Assembly: GCA_902628815.1 (NCBI GenBank)
Contig: CACOOK010000001.1
Coordinates: 62,001-126,000, forward strand
Reading direction: 5' to 3'
Origin: an uncultured Pelagibacteraceae bacterium
Lineage (GTDB): Bacteria; Pseudomonadota; Alphaproteobacteria; Pelagibacterales; Pelagibacteraceae
DNA: 64,000 nucleotides
The notes under the pieces were generated by a model, which did no database searches, had not been told where the DNA came from, and saw nothing but the letters and a program-made list of their open reading frames with translations. Below, in pieces: positions 53,349-61,662 of this stretch (position 1 is its first letter; every line of letters begins with the position of its first letter). The translations under genes were made by a program, and so were the position numbers.

Positions 53349-54020
53349 ATGAAACAAAAATACAAATTTTTTTTTAAAAGATTTCTCTACTACTTTTATG
53401 GAGAAAAGTTTTTTAAAAGATTTAATTATGATTGGAGCAAGTACCCTTCAAGAATACAAATAATTCAAAGCATAATTGATAAAAAGAATTTCAAACATTA
53501 TCTTGAAATAGGTTGCGATAGAGACGTCAATTTTTCTAATATTAAAGCAGAAAAGAAAGTTGGAGTTGATCCTATTAGGGGTGGCACATTAAGAATGACC
53601 AGTGATGATTTTTTCAAACAAAACAACGACAAATTTGATTTAATTTTCTTAGACGGACTTCATACCTATGAACAAACTATTAAAGATATTGATCATTCTC
53701 TTAAGTTTTTAAATAATGATGGCGTGATAATTATTCATGATTGTTTACCAAAAAAAATATGGAATCAAATAGTACCTAGAATCTACGGTCACTGGAACGG
53801 AGATGTTTGGAAAGCTATAGTTCATTCTAGAACATATACCAATGCTGACACTTATACTTGCGTCGCCGATCATGGATTGGGTGTTATATTTAAAAGAAAA
53901 AATAGAAACCAACTAGATTTAAAAGTAAATTTTAAGAATTTAAAATTTTCTGAATATTATTATAATCACGAGAAATTTATGAATCTGATAGCCTATAAAA
54001 ATCTCGATTCAATTTTCTAA
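53349..54020 (+). CDS. Class I SAM-dependent methyltransferase of the polysaccharide island
   Basis: A 223-residue protein. SAM motif KHYLEIGCDRDVNFSNI, then FDLIFLDGLHTYEQTIKDIDHSL and DGVIIIHDCLPKK, the pattern of the Methyltransf_24 group often found in glycan clusters. It starts only 6 bases after the tRNA-Met CCA and opens the island. Probable sugar O-methyltransferase; acceptor unknown. Confidence 0.78.
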   Translation: MKQKYKFFFKRFLYYFYGEKFFKRFNYDWSKYPSRIQIIQSIIDKKNFKHYLEIGCDRDVNFSNIKAEKKVGVDPIRGGTLRMTSDDFFKQNNDKFDLIFLDGLHTYEQTIKDIDHSLKFLNNDGVIIIHDCLPKKIWNQIVPRIYGHWNGDVWKAIVHSRTYTNADTYTCVADHGLGVIFKRKNRNQLDLKVNFKNLKFSEYYYNHEKFMNLIAYKNLDSIF

Positions 54021-54031
54021 GGACTAAATTA

Positions 54032-54838
54032 ATGAAAATGTATTGTTTAACAACTCAAGAGGATCATTATGAAAAGATCAAAAAATTAGGATATCTTCCT
54101 GTCGGTTTAGGAAAAGCAATAAAATCTCAAGATTGTATTTCTGACAATACAAAATTAAATATTTCAAACAAAAATCCATTTTATGGCGAATATACTTTTC
54201 ATTACTGGCTATGGAAAAATAAGATTGATGAAAATGAAAAGGGCTGGGTGGGATTCTGTCAGTATAGGAAATTCTGGTTAAAAGAAAATCGTAATGGAAA
54301 GATAGAAAATTTAGATGAATTAAACCAAATATTATTAAAAAAAATCCCTGAAAATTTTAATCATTTCGATGTAATTTTAGGTGAGCCTTTATTCATTAAT
54401 CAATTTAGATTTACTAAGTTTTTCAAAAAAAATTTAAAAGTAATGATTAAAAAACCATCTCTTTTTTTCAATAAGAGTAAAAGAAATATTAAATTTCATT
54501 TTGATATGATGCATGGTTATGGAAATTTAGATAAAGCCATAAATTTACTCGATCAAAAAGATAGAGAAGATTTCCGTAAATTTGTTAATACAGAGGTTTC
54601 ATTTAATCCTCACAACATGTTTATTTGCAAATCACAAAAAATATTAAATAAATATTATAGCGATATTTTTCCTTGGCTTGAAAAATGTGAAACGGAATTT
54701 GGATTTGATTTAGAGGGATATGGTTTAAAAAGAATTTATGGTTTTCTCGCAGAAAGGTATCTTTCTTTTTGGTTCAAGAAGTATACAAAATTTAAAACAA
54801 TACCGATAATTTTTTTAGATATATCAAAATTATATTAA
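54032..54838 (+). CDS. DUF4422-like glycosyltransferase
   Basis: A 268-residue protein. The stretches YLPVGLGKAI, LNISNKNPFYGEYTFHYWLWKN and WVGFCQYRKFW match DUF4422, a group of predicted glycosyltransferases in LPS/capsule clusters. The C-terminal part EFGFDLEGYGLKRIYGFLAERYLSFWF is also typical. Partner of the methyltransferase upstream by 11 bases. It shares a TTAA stop with convergent rfbC. Confidence 0.78.
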   Translation: MKMYCLTTQEDHYEKIKKLGYLPVGLGKAIKSQDCISDNTKLNISNKNPFYGEYTFHYWLWKNKIDENEKGWVGFCQYRKFWLKENRNGKIENLDELNQILLKKIPENFNHFDVILGEPLFINQFRFTKFFKKNLKVMIKKPSLFFNKSKRNIKFHFDMMHGYGNLDKAINLLDQKDREDFRKFVNTEVSFNPHNMFICKSQKILNKYYSDIFPWLEKCETEFGFDLEGYGLKRIYGFLAERYLSFWFKKYTKFKTIPIIFLDISKLY

Positions 54839-55368
54839 AGGCCTTTAATTTTTTTTTTAAAATCCTTGAAAGATGGAAGATTTTTATCTTTTTTGGAAAC
54901 TATCATTTTTTTTCTAGGCCAATTTATGCTTATAGTCTTATCGTTATATATAATTCCACTTTCAAATTTTGGAGAGTAGTAATTATTTAACTTATAATAA
55001 ATTACATTTTCTTTTTCATAACTGTAATATGCATGAGCAAATCCCGCAGGTATGAATAAACCTAGCGCATTTCTTTTTGACAAAATTATTTTAAAAGTTT
55101 TACCAAAAGTTTTTGAATTTTTTCTCAAATCTATTACGACATCTAGAATTTTACCTTTAACAACATTTACATATTTAGACTGTTTAAGTTTTATTTGAAA
55201 GTGAAATCCCCTTAAAACATTTTTTTTTGAAGTTGTGCAGTATTCAAAAACAAATTTTTTCTTTAAAACCTTATCGTTAAATGTTTCTCTTAAATTACCT
55301 CTTTTGTCAGATCTATTTTTTTGTTTCACAATTAATAAATCTTTAAATCTTGTTTTTTTTATAATCAT
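54835..55368 (-). CDS. rfbC: dTDP-4-dehydrorhamnose 3,5-epimerase
   Basis: A 177-residue RmlC cupin. Motifs: FEYCTTSKKNVLRGFHFQ, GKILDVVIDLRKNSKTFGK and FIPAGFAHAYYSYEKENVIYYKLNNYYSP, including the His and Tyr of the active site. It acts third in making dTDP-L-rhamnose. Last gene of the rmlB-rmlA-rmlD-rmlC run; its start overlaps the preceding gene by 4 bases. Confidence 0.92.
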   Translation of the reverse strand: MIIKKTRFKDLLIVKQKNRSDKRGNLRETFNDKVLKKKFVFEYCTTSKKNVLRGFHFQIKLKQSKYVNVVKGKILDVVIDLRKNSKTFGKTFKIILSKRNALGLFIPAGFAHAYYSYEKENVIYYKLNNYYSPKFESGIIYNDKTISINWPRKKMIVSKKDKNLPSFKDFKKKIKGL

Positions 55369-56060
55369 TTATTAAATTTTTTTAATTTAGATAAATTCAT
55401 ATCTATTTTTTTTGGAAATTCACCTCTTGAATAAATCTTTTTAATTTTTTTATTAAATTTCTTTGCAAAATTGTAAACAGTTTGACTAGGTCCACCTAAG
55501 TTTATAATTCCCTTTTTACTTATAATTTTTAAAATTAATCTAGCAGCATCTTCTTGAAACATAAAATTCAATTTTACGTTTGCATAGGCTCTACTATGAA
55601 CAAAAGGTTTTTCTGTCATACAAAGTCTTATTATTAACGAATTTTTGTACATTTGAACCGAACATTCTCCTCCTAGTTTTGACCATGAGTAATTGTTCCA
55701 TGGTTTTATTGGATCTGTTTCTTTATAGTTACCCTTAGTTCCCGGATATACATAACTAGTAGATAGATAAATCATTTTAATACCTAATTTTGAAATCTCT
55801 TTAACTAAATTCGCAGTTCCAATAATATTTAGATCTATACTTTTAGAAATTTGTTTTTCATGAATTTTCATTGGACGTGATAAACCAGCTAAATGTAGAA
55901 CATAATTTGGTTTAAACTTTTTTAAATTTTTTTGGATAGAATGCGTTGAAAGAATATTTAATTCCTTTTTGTTTCGAAAAATAAATTCATTTTTACTTTT
56001 AATGCTTTTAAAAATCTTTCCAAATCGACTATCTGATCCTGTAACTAATATTTTTACCAT
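55365..56060 (-). CDS. dTDP-4-dehydrorhamnose reductase-like SDR (short)
   Basis: A 231-residue extended SDR: ILVTGSDSRFGKIFKSI at the nucleotide site, VLHLAGLSRP, and the catalytic pair in YSWSKLGGECS. It is shorter than typical RmlD (about 290 residues) and lacks part of the C-terminal substrate lobe. By position it should supply the last step of dTDP-rhamnose or a related 6-deoxy sugar, but another reduction product is possible, so I give no symbol. Confidence 0.8.
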   Translation of the reverse strand: MVKILVTGSDSRFGKIFKSIKSKNEFIFRNKKELNILSTHSIQKNLKKFKPNYVLHLAGLSRPMKIHEKQISKSIDLNIIGTANLVKEISKLGIKMIYLSTSYVYPGTKGNYKETDPIKPWNNYSWSKLGGECSVQMYKNSLIIRLCMTEKPFVHSRAYANVKLNFMFQEDAARLILKIISKKGIINLGGPSQTVYNFAKKFNKKIKKIYSRGEFPKKIDMNLSKLKKFNK

Positions 56061-56929
56061 TAGGCTATAATTGACTTAAGATATTTAGAATAATCACAAT
56101 TTCCATAGAATCTAATAGATTCTAAAATATCACCTTTTTTTATCCAACCATTGTTGAATGCGATTTCTTCCAGACATGCAATTTTCAATCCTTGTCTGCT
56201 TTCTATAGTTGAAATGAAATTAGAGGCATTGTAATAGTCTTTCACGTTTCCAGTATCCAACCAAGCACCACCTCTTCCAATAAGCTCAGCTTTAAGTTTG
56301 TTTTTTATTTTATAACGATTTAAAAGATCTATTATTTCCAACTCTCCTCTTTTTGAGGGCCTTAATTTTTTAGAGAATTCTATTACATTGTTATCAAAAA
56401 AATAAAGTCCAGTTACCGCTAGATTTGAATTTGTCTTTTTTGGTTTCTCTACTAATCTAATTACTTTATTTTTATTATTTAAGAAGGCAACTCCATAATT
56501 TTGTGGTGTTTTAACTGGGTGCAGAAAAACTTTAGCCCCTAATTTAAAATTTGAATTTTTTTTCAAAATTTTAGTCAAACTTTGTCCATAAAAAAAATTA
56601 TCACCTAAAATAAGACAAACATTGTCTTTACCAATAAATTTTTCACCTATTGTAAAAGCTTGTGGCAAACCTGCTGGGTTAAGTTGTTCCTTATACTCGA
56701 TCGTTATACCAAGATGATTTTTTTCAGGAAGTATTTTTCTAAATTGATTTAATTGCCCTTTATTAACTATAATCAAAATATTTTTAATTCCTGCTAACAT
56801 CAAAATAGAAAGAGGATAAAAAATTAAAGGCTTATCGTATAGTGGTAACAATTGTTTATTTACCGCCTTCGTTAGAGGACTCATTCTTGTACCCCTGCCT
56901 CCTGCGAGTATTATTCCTTTTCTAATCAT
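56060..56929 (-). CDS. rfbA: Glucose-1-phosphate thymidylyltransferase
   Basis: A 289-residue RmlA. Motif GIILAGGRGTRMSPLTKAVNKQLLPLYDKPLIFYPLS at the start, CLILGDNFFYGQSL, and the allosteric-region RGGAWLDTGNVKDYYNAS. It activates glucose-1-phosphate with dTTP, the first step of dTDP-sugar synthesis. One base of overlap with the reductase-like gene and 4 with rfbB. Confidence 0.96.
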   Translation of the reverse strand: MIRKGIILAGGRGTRMSPLTKAVNKQLLPLYDKPLIFYPLSILMLAGIKNILIIVNKGQLNQFRKILPEKNHLGITIEYKEQLNPAGLPQAFTIGEKFIGKDNVCLILGDNFFYGQSLTKILKKNSNFKLGAKVFLHPVKTPQNYGVAFLNNKNKVIRLVEKPKKTNSNLAVTGLYFFDNNVIEFSKKLRPSKRGELEIIDLLNRYKIKNKLKAELIGRGGAWLDTGNVKDYYNASNFISTIESRQGLKIACLEEIAFNNGWIKKGDILESIRFYGNCDYSKYLKSIIA

Positions 56930-57951
56930 ACCTTTAATCCTAATCTTTTATTATATTTATTTTTTGAGATTTGATTTAAGAAATTTCTGTTATTAAAATA
57001 CCATCTTATTGTTTCCATTAGACCATCATCAAAATTTATTTTTGTTTTCCATTTTAATTTTTTAAGTATTTTATTTGAGTTAAGCGCGTATCTGAAATCA
57101 TGACCAGGTCTATCTTCTACAAATTTAATTTTTGTTTTATTCTTTACAGGAATGCCTATTAGTCTACATATTTTTAAAATCTTTTTTACTAAATCGATAT
57201 TTCTCATATTTTTACCAGATCCGATGTTATAACTTTCTCCAGACTTACCTTTCAAATAAAGCTTTAATAAGGCTTCACAATGATCATGAACGTGTATCCA
57301 TTCTCTTGAATTATTTCCTTTTGCGTAAACTGGGAGTTCTTTATTATTAAAAATATTTGATATCATTTTTGGTATCAATTTTTCAGGAAACTGGTATGGG
57401 CCGTAATTATTACAACAATTAGAGATAACTGCATTCAAATTATAAGTTCTCAAATATGATTTAATAAGATGATCTGCACTAGCCTTGGATGCAGAATACG
57501 GCGAGCTAGGTTCATATTTATGTTTTTCATCTGATCTCAAATCTTTTTTTATATCTCCGTAAACTTCATCTGTGGAAATATGAATTAATTTTGTTTTAAA
57601 TTTATTTTTTTTTAAAATCCTTAGGCACTCAAGTAAGTTGAAAGTACCATTTATATTTGTATTTATAAAATTTGCAGGACTATCAATTGATCTGTCTACA
57701 TGAGTTTCTGCTGCTAAATTAAATATGGCTGAGGGTTTATTTTTTTTTAAAATATCAATTATTTTAGATCTATTATTTATATCAACTTTGAAGTGTTTAT
57801 AATTTTTAAAATTTCTAATTGCGTGATTTTGATTGTTTGATGAATAGGTTAATTTGTCGATATTAATTACAAAATATTTTTTTTTAATTAAAAAATTTAC
57901 TAAGTTGGTACCAATAAAACCTGATCCTCCTGTAACTATGATTTTTTTCAT
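56926..57951 (-). CDS. rfbB: dTDP-glucose 4,6-dehydratase
   Basis: A 341-residue RmlB. NAD motif VTGGSGFIGTNLVNFL, LAAETHVDRSIDSPANFINTN, HISTDEVYGDIKKDL, catalytic YSASKASADHLIKSY, and NCCNNYGPYQFPEKLIP. It turns dTDP-glucose to the 4-keto-6-deoxy sugar. First gene of the four-gene operon on this strand and divergent from a glycosyltransferase. Confidence 0.96.
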   Translation of the reverse strand: MKKIIVTGGSGFIGTNLVNFLIKKKYFVINIDKLTYSSNNQNHAIRNFKNYKHFKVDINNRSKIIDILKKNKPSAIFNLAAETHVDRSIDSPANFINTNINGTFNLLECLRILKKNKFKTKLIHISTDEVYGDIKKDLRSDEKHKYEPSSPYSASKASADHLIKSYLRTYNLNAVISNCCNNYGPYQFPEKLIPKMISNIFNNKELPVYAKGNNSREWIHVHDHCEALLKLYLKGKSGESYNIGSGKNMRNIDLVKKILKICRLIGIPVKNKTKIKFVEDRPGHDFRYALNSNKILKKLKWKTKINFDDGLMETIRWYFNNRNFLNQISKNKYNKRLGLKV

Positions 57952-58019
57952 AAGAATTATTAGATTATTGTGGTAAATTAGTAAAAGAATTATCTTTTAA
58001 AATCAAATATTATTATCTT

Positions 58020-58853
58020 ATGGAATATAATGATCTTAGTATTGTAATAGTAACTTATCAAAGTGAGAGTAAAATATTTGATTGTTTAAAATCTATACCA
58101 AAAAACATCCCTGTATTTGTAATTGAAAATTCAAATAATCAAGAATTTAAAAAAAAAATTCAAAATGATTTTAAGAATGCAAGTTGTACATTAACAGGAG
58201 CAAATAGGGGATATGCAGTAGGAAATAACATCGGTCTTTCACAAGTCAAAACAAATTTTGCACTAGTTTTAAATCCAGATGCAATTTTAGAGAAAAATGT
58301 AATTCAAAATTTTTCAAATTTTGTAAATAATAATCCGGATTTTTGGTTATTAGGTCCTGGAAATAATCAAAATACAAATTACAACTTCTCCTCCTCAAAA
58401 ATATTAGAGGTTGAAAATTTGAAAGGTTTTGGAATTTTTTTTAATATGAAAAAATTTAATAAAATTTTTTTTGATGAAAATTTTTTTTTATATTTCGAAG
58501 AAATTGATCTTTGTAAAAACGTCAAGAAAAAAGGAGGAAAAATATACTTAGATAAAAATATTAAAATAATTCACGAAGGAGCAAGTTCTGTAAGTATTAA
58601 TAAGTTTCAAGAATTAGAAAAAAACAGAAATTGGCATTGGATGTGGTCAACATTTTATTTTCACAAAAAACATAAGGGCTTCCTAATTTCTTTGATTTTA
58701 ACATTTCCGAAACTTCTATCATCAATTATAAGATCAATTTTCTACCAAATAACTCGAGACAAAGAAAAAAGAGATATATATTTAAGTAGATTGAGTGGAC
58801 TTTTTAATTCTATAATTGGAAAAAAATCCTGGTATAGACCATCATTAGATTGA
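58020..58853 (+). CDS. Family-2 glycosyltransferase, rhamnosyltransferase-like
   Basis: A 277-residue protein: DLSIVIVTYQSESKIFDCL at the start, ANRGYAVGNNIGLSQ, FALVLNPDAILEKN, and FFLYFEEIDLCKNVKKKGGKIYL, the GT2 pattern common in rhamnosyltransferases. No transmembrane helix except a hydrophobic stretch near residue 225-240. Lying beside dTDP-rhamnose genes it may add that sugar to a glycan. Confidence 0.88.
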   Translation: MEYNDLSIVIVTYQSESKIFDCLKSIPKNIPVFVIENSNNQEFKKKIQNDFKNASCTLTGANRGYAVGNNIGLSQVKTNFALVLNPDAILEKNVIQNFSNFVNNNPDFWLLGPGNNQNTNYNFSSSKILEVENLKGFGIFFNMKKFNKIFFDENFFLYFEEIDLCKNVKKKGGKIYLDKNIKIIHEGASSVSINKFQELEKNRNWHWMWSTFYFHKKHKGFLISLILTFPKLLSSIIRSIFYQITRDKEKRDIYLSRLSGLFNSIIGKKSWYRPSLD

Positions 58854-58885
58854 TTTATAAATACCTTGAAGATATTAATCTTTAA

Positions 58886-59767
58886 ATGGCAAAAAATAAA
58901 AAAATTCTTATAACTGGGGGAGCAGGCTTCGTAGGAACAAATTTAATTAAATTATTTTTAAAAAAAACAAATTATAAAATCCTAAGTCTTGATGACTATT
59001 CATCAGGCACTAAAAAAAATCACATAAAAAACTCTAGGGTAAAATATCTTAAAGGAAGTACTTCAAATATTTCAAAATTAATTAAAAACCCAAGCGCGAT
59101 CAAAGCCGTATTTCACTTTGGCGAATTTGCTAGAATATATCAAAGTTTTTTAAAAATGAATAAATGTATTCAGTCAAATTCAGTTGGTTCAAGTTCAGTT
59201 TTTAATTTCTGTTTAAAAAATAAAATTAAACTTATATATTCCGCGACCTCAGCTTCACTTGGTAATAAAGGTAACGACAAAAATTTATCTCCTTACGCTT
59301 TTACAAAGTCTAAAAATTTAGAATTATTAGAGAATTTAAAAAGATGGTTTAAATTTAGATACGAAGTAATTTATTTTTATAACGTTTATGGGCCTCACCA
59401 AATTGCGCAAGGAGAAATGTCAACTGTAATTGGAATATTTGAGGATCATTATAAAAAGAAAAAAGCATTACCAGTTGTCAAACCTGGCACCCAAACTAGA
59501 AGATTTACACATATATATGACACGGTGGATATTTGTTTTTTAGCATGGAAAAAAAATTTGTGTCGTCATTATAGCATAGCAAGTAAACATTCATATTCGA
59601 TTAATCAAGTTGCCAAAATGTTTAAAACTAAAATAAAATTCTTACCCAAAAGAGCAGGTGAAAGGTATGCTTCTGCATTAATTAATAAAAATTTATCTAA
59701 TCACATATATAAGCATTTCGGAAAAATAAATTTAAAAGATTATATTAATAAAATAGTTTCTAGGTAA
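58886..59767 (+). CDS. NAD-dependent sugar epimerase/dehydratase
   Basis: A 293-residue extended SDR: ILITGGAGFVGTNLIKLF, then the catalytic SPYAFTKSKNLELLE (Tyr-x3-Lys) and YNVYGPHQIAQGEMSTVIG. The substrate stretch GTQTRRFTHIYDTVD is typical of UDP-sugar 4-epimerases and dehydratases. Product unknown. It closes the polysaccharide island and ends three bases from convergent apt. Confidence 0.85.
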   Translation: MAKNKKILITGGAGFVGTNLIKLFLKKTNYKILSLDDYSSGTKKNHIKNSRVKYLKGSTSNISKLIKNPSAIKAVFHFGEFARIYQSFLKMNKCIQSNSVGSSSVFNFCLKNKIKLIYSATSASLGNKGNDKNLSPYAFTKSKNLELLENLKRWFKFRYEVIYFYNVYGPHQIAQGEMSTVIGIFEDHYKKKKALPVVKPGTQTRRFTHIYDTVDICFLAWKKNLCRHYSIASKHSYSINQVAKMFKTKIKFLPKRAGERYASALINKNLSNHIYKHFGKINLKDYINKIVSR

Positions 59768-59769
59768 AA

Positions 59770-60297
59770 TTAATGTCCTGGAAATTTAATCAGACTTTCA
59801 GTTTTATAACCTTTATCTAAAAGAAGTTTATTACCGGGAAGATCAAAAAGACTAATTACAAAAATAAAACCTGCAACTTTACCTCCAGAAATTTCTATCA
59901 ATTTAGCAGCTGCTTCAGCAGTTCCGCCGGTAGCGATTAAATCGTCAATTACTAATACTTTATCGCCATCACTTATAGAGTCTTTATGAACTTCAATAGT
60001 AGCTTCGCCATATTCAAGTTTAAAATCAACTGAGTGAGTTTCAGCAGGAAGTTTATCTTTTTTCCTTAAAAGTATAAATGGTTTATTTAAAGTATAAGCC
60101 AAGGTAGAAGCAAAAACAAAACCTCTAGATTCTATAGCTGCGACTTTATCGAATTCAATTTTTTTAGCTATTTCAATTATTTTATTATTCGCAAATTTAA
60201 ATGCATCGGGATTTTTAATTAAAGTAGTGATATCTCTAAATAAAATTCCCTTTTTAGGATAGTCTGGAATAGACCTTATATAGTTTTTTAAATCCAT
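59770..60297 (-). CDS. apt: Adenine phosphoribosyltransferase
   Basis: A 175-residue Apt. PRPP motif VLVIDDLIATGGTAEAAAKLIE, the start SIPDYPKKGILFRDITTLIKNP, and AAIESRGFVFASTLAYTLNKPFILLRKK. It converts adenine and PRPP to AMP. It is divergent from mtnP with 44 bases between; the adenine it salvages is the co-product of MtnP next door. Confidence 0.97.
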   Translation of the reverse strand: MDLKNYIRSIPDYPKKGILFRDITTLIKNPDAFKFANNKIIEIAKKIEFDKVAAIESRGFVFASTLAYTLNKPFILLRKKDKLPAETHSVDFKLEYGEATIEVHKDSISDGDKVLVIDDLIATGGTAEAAAKLIEISGGKVAGFIFVISLFDLPGNKLLLDKGYKTESLIKFPGH

Positions 60298-60341
60298 AAT
60301 TATGCTTCAAGTTCTAACAAAAAAGCTTTAATAATTAAATA

Positions 60342-61217
60342 ATGAAAAATAGAAAGCTAGGGATAATTGGTGGAAGTGGCCTTTACAAAATGGAGGGTTT
60401 TGAAAAAACAAAATGGAAGAAAATTAAAACTTCGTGGGGAAAGCCTTCAGATGAAATATTATTAGCAAGTATAGGAAAAGAGCAAATCTGTTTTATTCCA
60501 AGACATTCTCGAGGTCATAAAATAAGTCCAACAAATATTAACTTTAGAGCAAACATTGATGCAATGAAACAATTAGGTGTTACAGATATTATTTCAGTAT
60601 CAGCTGTTGGATCATTAAAAGAAAACTTACAACCAGGGAAATTTGTAATAATTGATCAATTTATTGATCGAACATTTTCTAGAATAAAAACATTTTTTGA
60701 CGACGAAATAGTTGCTCATGTTTCAATGGCAAAACCCACTAGTCCTGGCCTTTCAAAATGTTGCGAGGATGCACTAAAAAAGTTAAATATCAGTCATCAA
60801 GTTGGCGGAACATACGTAGTTATGGAAGGACCTCAATTTTCTACTTTAGCGGAGTCAAATTTGTATAGATCTTGGAATGCCGATGTAATTGGCATGACTA
60901 ACATGCCTGAAGCTAAATTAGCTAGAGAGGCAGAAATTAGATATTGCACAGTTGCGATGGTGACAGACTACGATTGTTGGCACCCAGATCATGATGAGGT
61001 TGATGTGAGTATGGTAATTCAAACTTTAATGAAAAATGCAGCTAATGCACAAAATATGATCAAAGAAATTATAAAAACTTTTAAAAATTATAATGTAGAT
61101 AAAGATATCGCTAATGATTGTTTAGATGTAGCAATTATTACAGATCCAAAGTTAAGATCAAAAAAAACAATAAAAAAATTAAAAAATATTGCTGGAAGAG
61201 TGTTAAATAAAAAATAA
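60342..61217 (+). CDS. mtnP: S-methyl-5'-thioadenosine phosphorylase
   Basis: A 291-residue MtnP. Seen are GIIGGSGLYKMEGFE, the phosphate site FIPRHSRGHKISPTNINFRAN, TYVVMEGPQFSTLAESNLYRSW and DVIGMTNMPEAKLAREAEI, then VTDYDCWH. It splits MTA into adenine and 5-methylthioribose-1-phosphate. First gene of the MTA/polyamine operon; the next gene begins 4 bases later. Confidence 0.96.
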   Translation: MKNRKLGIIGGSGLYKMEGFEKTKWKKIKTSWGKPSDEILLASIGKEQICFIPRHSRGHKISPTNINFRANIDAMKQLGVTDIISVSAVGSLKENLQPGKFVIIDQFIDRTFSRIKTFFDDEIVAHVSMAKPTSPGLSKCCEDALKKLNISHQVGGTYVVMEGPQFSTLAESNLYRSWNADVIGMTNMPEAKLAREAEIRYCTVAMVTDYDCWHPDHDEVDVSMVIQTLMKNAANAQNMIKEIIKTFKNYNVDKDIANDCLDVAIITDPKLRSKKTIKKLKNIAGRVLNKK

Positions 61218-61221
61218 TTCA

Positions 61222-61662
61222 ATGCCAACTTATACGGTAAAATATTCAAATATTGAACTTTCACAAAAACAAAAAAATTCTATTGCAAAAGATATAACAA
61301 ATACTCATAGTAAATTTACTGGTGCAAATAATTTTTTTGCTCAAGTAATATTTCAAAAAAATCAAAAAAATGCCCACTTCATGGGTGGTAAATTAGTAAA
61401 ATCTAAAGAAATTTTCTTAAACGGACAGATAAGAGCTGGACGTACATCAAAAGTGAAAAAAAAATTAATTTTAGGTCTGAGAAAAATTTTAATTAAGAAC
61501 ACAAAGTTGCAGAGTGATTTTGTTTGGGTTTATATAGAAGATTTATTACCAGATCAAATGATTGAGTATGGAGAAGTTTTGCCTAAATCAGGACAAGAAA
61601 AAAAATGGTTTAATTCGTTATCACCAAGTTTAAGAGAAAGATTAAAAAAAATAGAAAAATAA
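61222..61662 (+). CDS. Tautomerase-superfamily protein, cis-CaaD/Cg10062-like
   Basis: A 146-residue protein that starts MPTYTV, so Met removal exposes the catalytic Pro1 of the superfamily. Counting from that Pro, it has His28, Arg70, Arg73, Tyr103 and Glu114, exactly the residues and numbers of cis-3-chloroacrylate dehalogenase (Pro1, H28, R70, R73, Y103, E114, from memory). Those enzymes add water across an unsaturated or halogenated acid. The gene is inside the mtnP-mtnA operon, so the physiological substrate may be a thio or unsaturated acid from MTA breakdown. The next gene starts on the base after its stop. Confidence 0.88.
   Translation: MPTYTVKYSNIELSQKQKNSIAKDITNTHSKFTGANNFFAQVIFQKNQKNAHFMGGKLVKSKEIFLNGQIRAGRTSKVKKKLILGLRKILIKNTKLQSDFVWVYIEDLLPDQMIEYGEVLPKSGQEKKWFNSLSPSLRERLKKIEK

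Noticed and set aside
57132-57350. 72-residue open frame on the plus strand inside rfbB
   Set aside because: It lies wholly within rfbB on the other strand, has no ribosome site and no recognisable domain.
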